From Jannaschia maritima (GTDB lineage: Bacteria > Pseudomonadota > Alphaproteobacteria > Rhodobacterales > Rhodobacteraceae), in NCBI RefSeq assembly GCF_030973515.1, contig NZ_JARGZA010000004.1, positions 1-64,000 of the forward strand: 64,000 bases of DNA, written 5' to 3'. The notes under the pieces were generated by a model. The model saw nothing but the letters and a program-made list of their open reading frames with translations. It ran no database searches and was not told the origin of the DNA. The position numbers were made by a program, and so were the translations under genes. Every line of letters begins with the position of its first letter. Position 1 is the first letter of the stretch. Shown here piece after piece: positions 60,400 through 64,000 of this stretch.

Positions 60400-61506
60400 A
60401 TGACGAAGCCCGATGCCGACGCCGCCGCGATGCGGCTGCTGCACCACCGGACCGCGGCGCTGGCCGTGGGCGATCCGGTGGCGGAACCGCTGGTCGCCAC
60501 CTCGACCTTTCGACTGGGGGACGGGGATCCGGCGCCGGACGCGATCTATGGCCGCTATGCCACGGCCAACGTCGAGGCGGCGGAGGGGCGGTTGGCCCAT
60601 GTCGAGGGCGCGCCCTGCATCCTGTTCCCCGCGGGGATGGGGGCCATCGGCGCGACGATGCTGGCCTGCGCCGGGGCGGGGGACCGGGTCGTGGTGCCGT
60701 CGGACGGATACATGCACAGCCGCGTCGTCCTGCGCGACATCCTGGCCCCCCTGGGGGTGGAGGGGGTCGAGGTGCCCACCCTCGACCTGCCGGACGCGGA
60801 TCTGGACGGCGTGGCGCTGGTCCTGGCGGAAACGCCGTCGAATCCCGGGCTGGACGTGATCGACGTGGCCGCCCTGGCCGAACGCTGCCGCGCGGCGGGG
60901 ACGCGTTTAGCGGTGGACAACACGTTCTGCACCGGCTTCCTGCAGCGTCCGCTGGACCTGGGCGCGGACGTCGTCGTGTCCGCCGACACGAAGGCGGCGG
61001 GGGGCCATTCCGACCTGATCCTGGGACACGCCGCCACGCGGGACGCCGCGCTGGGGGACCGTCTGCGCGCCATCCGCAAGTTCATGGGCATGATCCCCGG
61101 TCCGTTCGAGGCCTGGATGCTGTCGCGTTCGCTGGAAACGCTGGAGGTGCGGCTGGACCGGATGTGCGCCAACGCGGCGGCCGTGGTGGCGTCGATGGCG
61201 GAGGCCGGTCTGCCGGTGTCGTGGCCCGGCCTGCCGTCCCATCCGCAGCATGCGCTGGCGATGAGGCAGATGCGCGATCCGGGTTACGTGTTCGGCGTCA
61301 CCCTGCCCGACCGCGCGACCGCGATGCGGTTCCTCGACCGCTCGGGCATCCTGTCTGCGACGTCGTTCGGGGGCACGCATACCAGCGCGGACCGGCGCGG
61401 TCGGTGGGGCGACGCGGTGCCGGAAGGGTACCTGCGGATCTCCGCCGGGATCGAGCCGACCGGGCCGCTGCTCGATGCCGTGCGGCGCGGAATGGCCGCC
61501 CTCTGA
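60400..61506 (+). CDS. PLP-dependent Cys/Met-metabolism-family enzyme
   Basis: A 368-residue enzyme of the cystathionine gamma-lyase/synthase fold. It shows LVATSTFRLGDGDPAPDAIYGR, FPAGMGAIGATMLACAGAGD, the Asp-binding LAETPSNPGLDVIDV, AVDNTFCTGFLQRPLDLGAD and the PLP lysine in VSADTKAAGGHSDLILG. Whether it is a gamma-lyase, beta-lyase or synthase is not fixed by sequence. Start at the ATG at 60400 with GGAGGATCGC. Confidence 0.9.
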   Translation: MTKPDADAAAMRLLHHRTAALAVGDPVAEPLVATSTFRLGDGDPAPDAIYGRYATANVEAAEGRLAHVEGAPCILFPAGMGAIGATMLACAGAGDRVVVPSDGYMHSRVVLRDILAPLGVEGVEVPTLDLPDADLDGVALVLAETPSNPGLDVIDVAALAERCRAAGTRLAVDNTFCTGFLQRPLDLGADVVVSADTKAAGGHSDLILGHAATRDAALGDRLRAIRKFMGMIPGPFEAWMLSRSLETLEVRLDRMCANAAAVVASMAEAGLPVSWPGLPSHPQHALAMRQMRDPGYVFGVTLPDRATAMRFLDRSGILSATSFGGTHTSADRRGRWGDAVPEGYLRISAGIEPTGPLLDAVRRGMAAL

Positions 61507-61570
61507 CGCGACCGCGAGGTCGCATCGCCCGGCGATACGCTCCCCGCAGGAGCGTGGTCCCGGGGACGTC

Positions 61571-63142
61571 CTATTCCGCGGCGGCGTTCATCGACCCGCG
61601 CTGCCCCGTCATCCATTCGTCCAGCCTGGCGACCTGCGCGTCCGTCATGCGCAGGCCCAGCTTCGTGCGGCGCCACAGGACGTCCGCGGCCTCGCGGGCC
61701 CATTCGACCTGCATCTGCCAACGGACCTCCGCCTCGGTCAGGGTGTTGCCGAAATCCTCGCCCAGGTCGGAAGCCTGCTTGGCGGTGCCCAGGACGTCGG
61801 GGGCCTGGGTGCCATAGGCCCGGACGAGGCGCAGCGCCCAGTGATCGGTCAGGAACGGATAGGCCGCCCGCAGCATGCGCACCTGGGCCGACACGCCATC
61901 GACGGGAAAGTCCCCGCCCGGCAGGGGGGCGTCGGCGGTCCAGGGCTCGCCGACCGTCAGGTGATCGCCGATCTTCTCGAGCGCGCTTTCGGCCAGGCGG
62001 CGGAAGGTCGTGATCTTGCCGCCGAACACGTTGAGCACCGGCGCGCCGCCCCCGGCGTCCACCTTCAGGACGTAGTCGCGGGTCGCCGCCGTCGCGGACT
62101 TCGCCCCGTCGTCGTAGAGCGGACGCACGCCCGAATAGGTCCACACGACGTCGTCGGCGGTCAGCTCCCGCTCGAAGTAGCCGTTGGCGAAGCGCAGCAG
62201 ATAGTCGCGTTCCTCCGGCGTGCAGACGGGCTTCTCGTCGGGGTCCGTATGCTCGGCATCCGTGGTGCCGATGAGGGTGTAGTCGTATTCGTAGGGAATG
62301 GCGAAGATGATCCTCCCATCGGGTCCCTGGAAGAAGTAGCACTTGTCGTGTTCGTAGATCCGCCTGGTCACGATGTGGCTGCCGCGCACCAGGCGCACGC
62401 CCTCCTTCGCGTTGGACCGGACGACGCCGCGGATGACGTCGCCCACCCAGGGACCGGCAGCGTTCACGAGCATCCGGGCGCGGACGGTGCCGGTCCGCTC
62501 GCCCTTCAAGGTGACGACCCATTCGTCGCCATCGCGTTCCGCGCTGACGACGCGCGTGCGGACCGACACGTCGGCGCCGCGATCCGCCGCGTCTCGGGCG
62601 TTCAAAGCGACCAGGCGCGAATCCTCAACCCAGCAATCGGAATACTCGAACGCCTTGCGGAAGCGATCCTCCAACGGGGCGCCTTCGGGCGTGCCGTCCA
62701 GGGATATCGTCGACGTGCCGCGCAGCAGCTTCGAACGGCCAAGGGTATCGTAGAGCAGCAGACCCGTGCGGATCAGCCAGTCGGGGCGCGATCCCTTCAG
62801 CCACGGCATGACCGCGCCCAGGAGTTTCGAGGTCGGCGTGCCGCCCTCGAAGCGCATGTCGGGCGACAGGGGCAGCACGAAGCGCATGGGCCAGCTTATA
62901 TGGGGCATGTTCCGCAGGAGCACGTCTCGTTCCATCAACGCCTCGCGCACCAGCCGGGCCTCCCAGTATTCCAGGTATCGCAGGCCGCCGTGGAACAGCT
63001 TCGTCGAGGCCGAGGACGTGGCCGACGCGAGGTCGTTCATCTCGGCCAAACCGACGGACAGGCCCCGCCCGGCCGCGTCGCGCGCGATGCCGCAGCCGTT
63101 GATCCCGCCCCCGATCACGAAGAGGTCGTAGGTGTCGCGCAT
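61571..63142 (-). CDS. glpD: Glycerol-3-phosphate dehydrogenase
   Basis: A 523-residue FAD-dependent, membrane-associated enzyme that oxidises sn-glycerol 3-phosphate. The FAD motif is LFVIGGGINGCGIARDAAGR, followed by STKLFHGGLRYLEYWEARLV (the GlpD family motif) and GTTDAEHTDPDEKPVCTPEE. The C-terminal helical domain is present. The ATG at 63142 has GGGAGCGACC upstream and fits the family start; the frame continues to 63208. The electrons enter the quinone pool. Confidence 0.93.
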   Translation of the reverse strand: MRDTYDLFVIGGGINGCGIARDAAGRGLSVGLAEMNDLASATSSASTKLFHGGLRYLEYWEARLVREALMERDVLLRNMPHISWPMRFVLPLSPDMRFEGGTPTSKLLGAVMPWLKGSRPDWLIRTGLLLYDTLGRSKLLRGTSTISLDGTPEGAPLEDRFRKAFEYSDCWVEDSRLVALNARDAADRGADVSVRTRVVSAERDGDEWVVTLKGERTGTVRARMLVNAAGPWVGDVIRGVVRSNAKEGVRLVRGSHIVTRRIYEHDKCYFFQGPDGRIIFAIPYEYDYTLIGTTDAEHTDPDEKPVCTPEERDYLLRFANGYFERELTADDVVWTYSGVRPLYDDGAKSATAATRDYVLKVDAGGGAPVLNVFGGKITTFRRLAESALEKIGDHLTVGEPWTADAPLPGGDFPVDGVSAQVRMLRAAYPFLTDHWALRLVRAYGTQAPDVLGTAKQASDLGEDFGNTLTEAEVRWQMQVEWAREAADVLWRRTKLGLRMTDAQVARLDEWMTGQRGSMNAAAE

Positions 63143-63238
63143 GGCGGTCGCTCCCGCGTTGGTCGTCCATTGGGGCCGTTCGGACCCTAGCCCATCCGGA
63201 TACGGCACGACAACGCGGGCCGTCGCCGCATGGGTCCG

Positions 63239-63583
63239 TCAGCTGCCCCGGTAGGTCGAGTACCCGAAGGGCGACAAGAGCAGGGGCACGTGGTAATGCG
63301 CGTCCTGCGTCATGGCGAAGCGGATGGGGACGCGATCGAGGAACGCATCGTCCGCGCCGAGCGCGCGCAGGTAGTCGCCCGCGTGGAACGTCAACTCGTA
63401 GGTGCCGTGCGCGAAGGCGTCCCCCGGCAGGATGGGGCCGTCGGTGCGTCCGTCCGCGTTGGTGACGGCGGTCGTCACGTGGCGGGAGGCGTCGCCGTCG
63501 AGCGCGTGGAGCTCGATGCGCAGCCCCGCGGCGGGCCGTCCCCGCGCGGTATCCAGCACATGGGTGGTCAGGAAGCCCGTCAT
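63239..63583 (-). CDS. uraH: 5-hydroxyisourate hydrolase
   Basis: A 114-residue transthyretin-like enzyme of urate breakdown. It shows LTTHVLDTARGRPAAGLRIE (His near the start), the Arg of the active site in TNADGRTDGPI, and the diagnostic end HVPLLLSPFGYSTYRGS. Its start overlaps the stop of the ureidoglycine aminohydrolase-type gene (ATGA), so both belong to one purine-degradation unit that continues beyond the window. Confidence 0.95.
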   Translation of the reverse strand: MTGFLTTHVLDTARGRPAAGLRIELHALDGDASRHVTTAVTNADGRTDGPILPGDAFAHGTYELTFHAGDYLRALGADDAFLDRVPIRFAMTQDAHYHVPLLLSPFGYSTYRGS

Positions 63584-64000
63584 CGTTCGTCCCCCGGGAT
63601 CAGCGGCACGTGCCGGTTCACGTCCTTGTAAAGCAGGTACCGGAAGGGGCCCGGGCCCGCCGCATAGCAGGCCTGCGGGCAGAAGGCGCGCAGGATGGCG
63701 GTGTCGCCGGCCTCCATCTCGATCCAGTCGCGGTCCAGCTTGTAGACGGCCTTGCCCTCCAGCACGTGGATGGAATGCTCCATCACGTGCGTTTCCTCGA
63801 AGGGGATGGTCGCGCCGGGCTGAAAGGCGACCACGTTGACGTGCATGTCGTGGGCCATGTCGGCGGGGTCGACGAAGCGGGTCGTGGCCCAGCGCCCGTC
63901 GGTGCCGGGCATGGCGGTGGTGGTGGCGTCCGCCGTGGCGGTGACGAAGCCGGGGGGCGGGACCACGCCGTCCGCAGGCCGCCACCGCTTGCGGTACCAA
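63580..64000 (-). CDS. Ureidoglycine aminohydrolase-type cupin protein, 3' part
   Basis: At least 139 residues of a cupin-fold protein that enters from the right edge; the visible frame reads WYRKRWRPADGVVPPPGFVT, then FEETHVMEHSIHVLEGKAVY and MEAGDTAILRAFCPQACYAA, with the His/Glu metal-binding cupin motif. It matches the C-terminal half of (S)-ureidoglycine aminohydrolase (AllE-like), which makes ureidoglycolate from ureidoglycine, and the neighbour uraH supports this. The start lies outside the window. Confidence 0.82.
   Translation of the reverse strand, partial: WYRKRWRPADGVVPPPGFVTATADATTTAMPGTDGRWATTRFVDPADMAHDMHVNVVAFQPGATIPFEETHVMEHSIHVLEGKAVYKLDRDWIEMEAGDTAILRAFCPQACYAAGPGPFRYLLYKDVNRHVPLIPGDER

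Noticed and set aside
1-64000. CRISPR array or rRNA operon
   Set aside because: No regularly spaced repeats of CRISPR size and no rRNA signatures were found; only two tRNAs were seen.

Overview
The window is a stretch of a high-G+C alphaproteobacterial chromosome, almost certainly from the Rhodobacterales (Roseobacter/Paracoccaceae type). Four features point there: the chvI-chvG-hprK-rapZ-PTS run beside pckA, the small protein families named after Rhodobacter loci (RSP_2647, RSP_2648, RSP_7527), the small HIG1-like gene next to the cobalamin adenosyltransferase and etfBA, and the CtrA-type TTAA-N7-TTAA boxes. It is dense core genome with short gaps and many ATGA/GTGA stop-start overlaps. I see no phage, insertion sequence, CRISPR array or rRNA.

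Layout. 0-6 kb: the 5' end of tuf, a lipoprotein, a receiver protein, parC, an SH3 protein, an SDR, the HIG1-like protein and the adenosyltransferase. 6.3-13.6 kb: etfB-etfA, then a self-contained cyclic-nucleotide cassette (small membrane protein; FecR, CHASE2 cyclase and Crp in one operon), a DUF6473-type gene and 3-hydroxybutyryl-CoA dehydrogenase. 13.6-14.6 kb: an AT-rich island with one orphan secreted protein. 14.6-21.2 kb: the ChvG/ChvI two-component system co-directional with HprK, RapZ, EIIA(Man) and HPr, divergent from pckA. 21-31 kb: secreted proteins, a TauE permease, a decayed acyl-CoA dehydrogenase that looks like methylsuccinyl-CoA dehydrogenase, a divergent MnmC1-like/MnmD pair, a DMT transporter, and DUF1178-SDR-modABC.

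31-41 kb: glutathione peroxidase/histone-deacetylase-type pair, the PIN/rRNA-methylase pair, a 50-residue RSP_7527-type protein, an orphan FliM/FliN-like protein, and a transporter-type sensor kinase with a stand-alone receiver and a ScfR-type regulator. 41-48.6 kb: a Liv-type ABC importer followed by acetyl-CoA synthetase. 48.7-64 kb: low-complexity protein, tRNA-Arg(ACG), sensor kinase, FAD disulfide oxidoreductase with a TVP38 protein, BrnT/BrnA, rpmH-rnpA-yidD, trpA, ychF, an L,D-transpeptidase, tRNA-Ser(GCT), truncated globin, a PLP enzyme, glpD, and uraH with the end of a ureidoglycine aminohydrolase-type gene.

The most unusual locus is the cyclic-nucleotide cassette at 8.1-11.6 kb. FecR, a membrane cyclase and a Crp-family regulator are chained by overlapping stop/start codons. 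The convergent small membrane gene has a perfect TGTGA-N6-TCACA palindrome in its leader, and the cyclase lacks the usual substrate-specifying lysine. A second theme is the acetate/short-chain-acid theme at 35-48.6 kb. Third is the frameshifted acyl-CoA dehydrogenase remnant at 23.6-24.4 kb. All functional statements are read from sequence and family knowledge; no database search was run.
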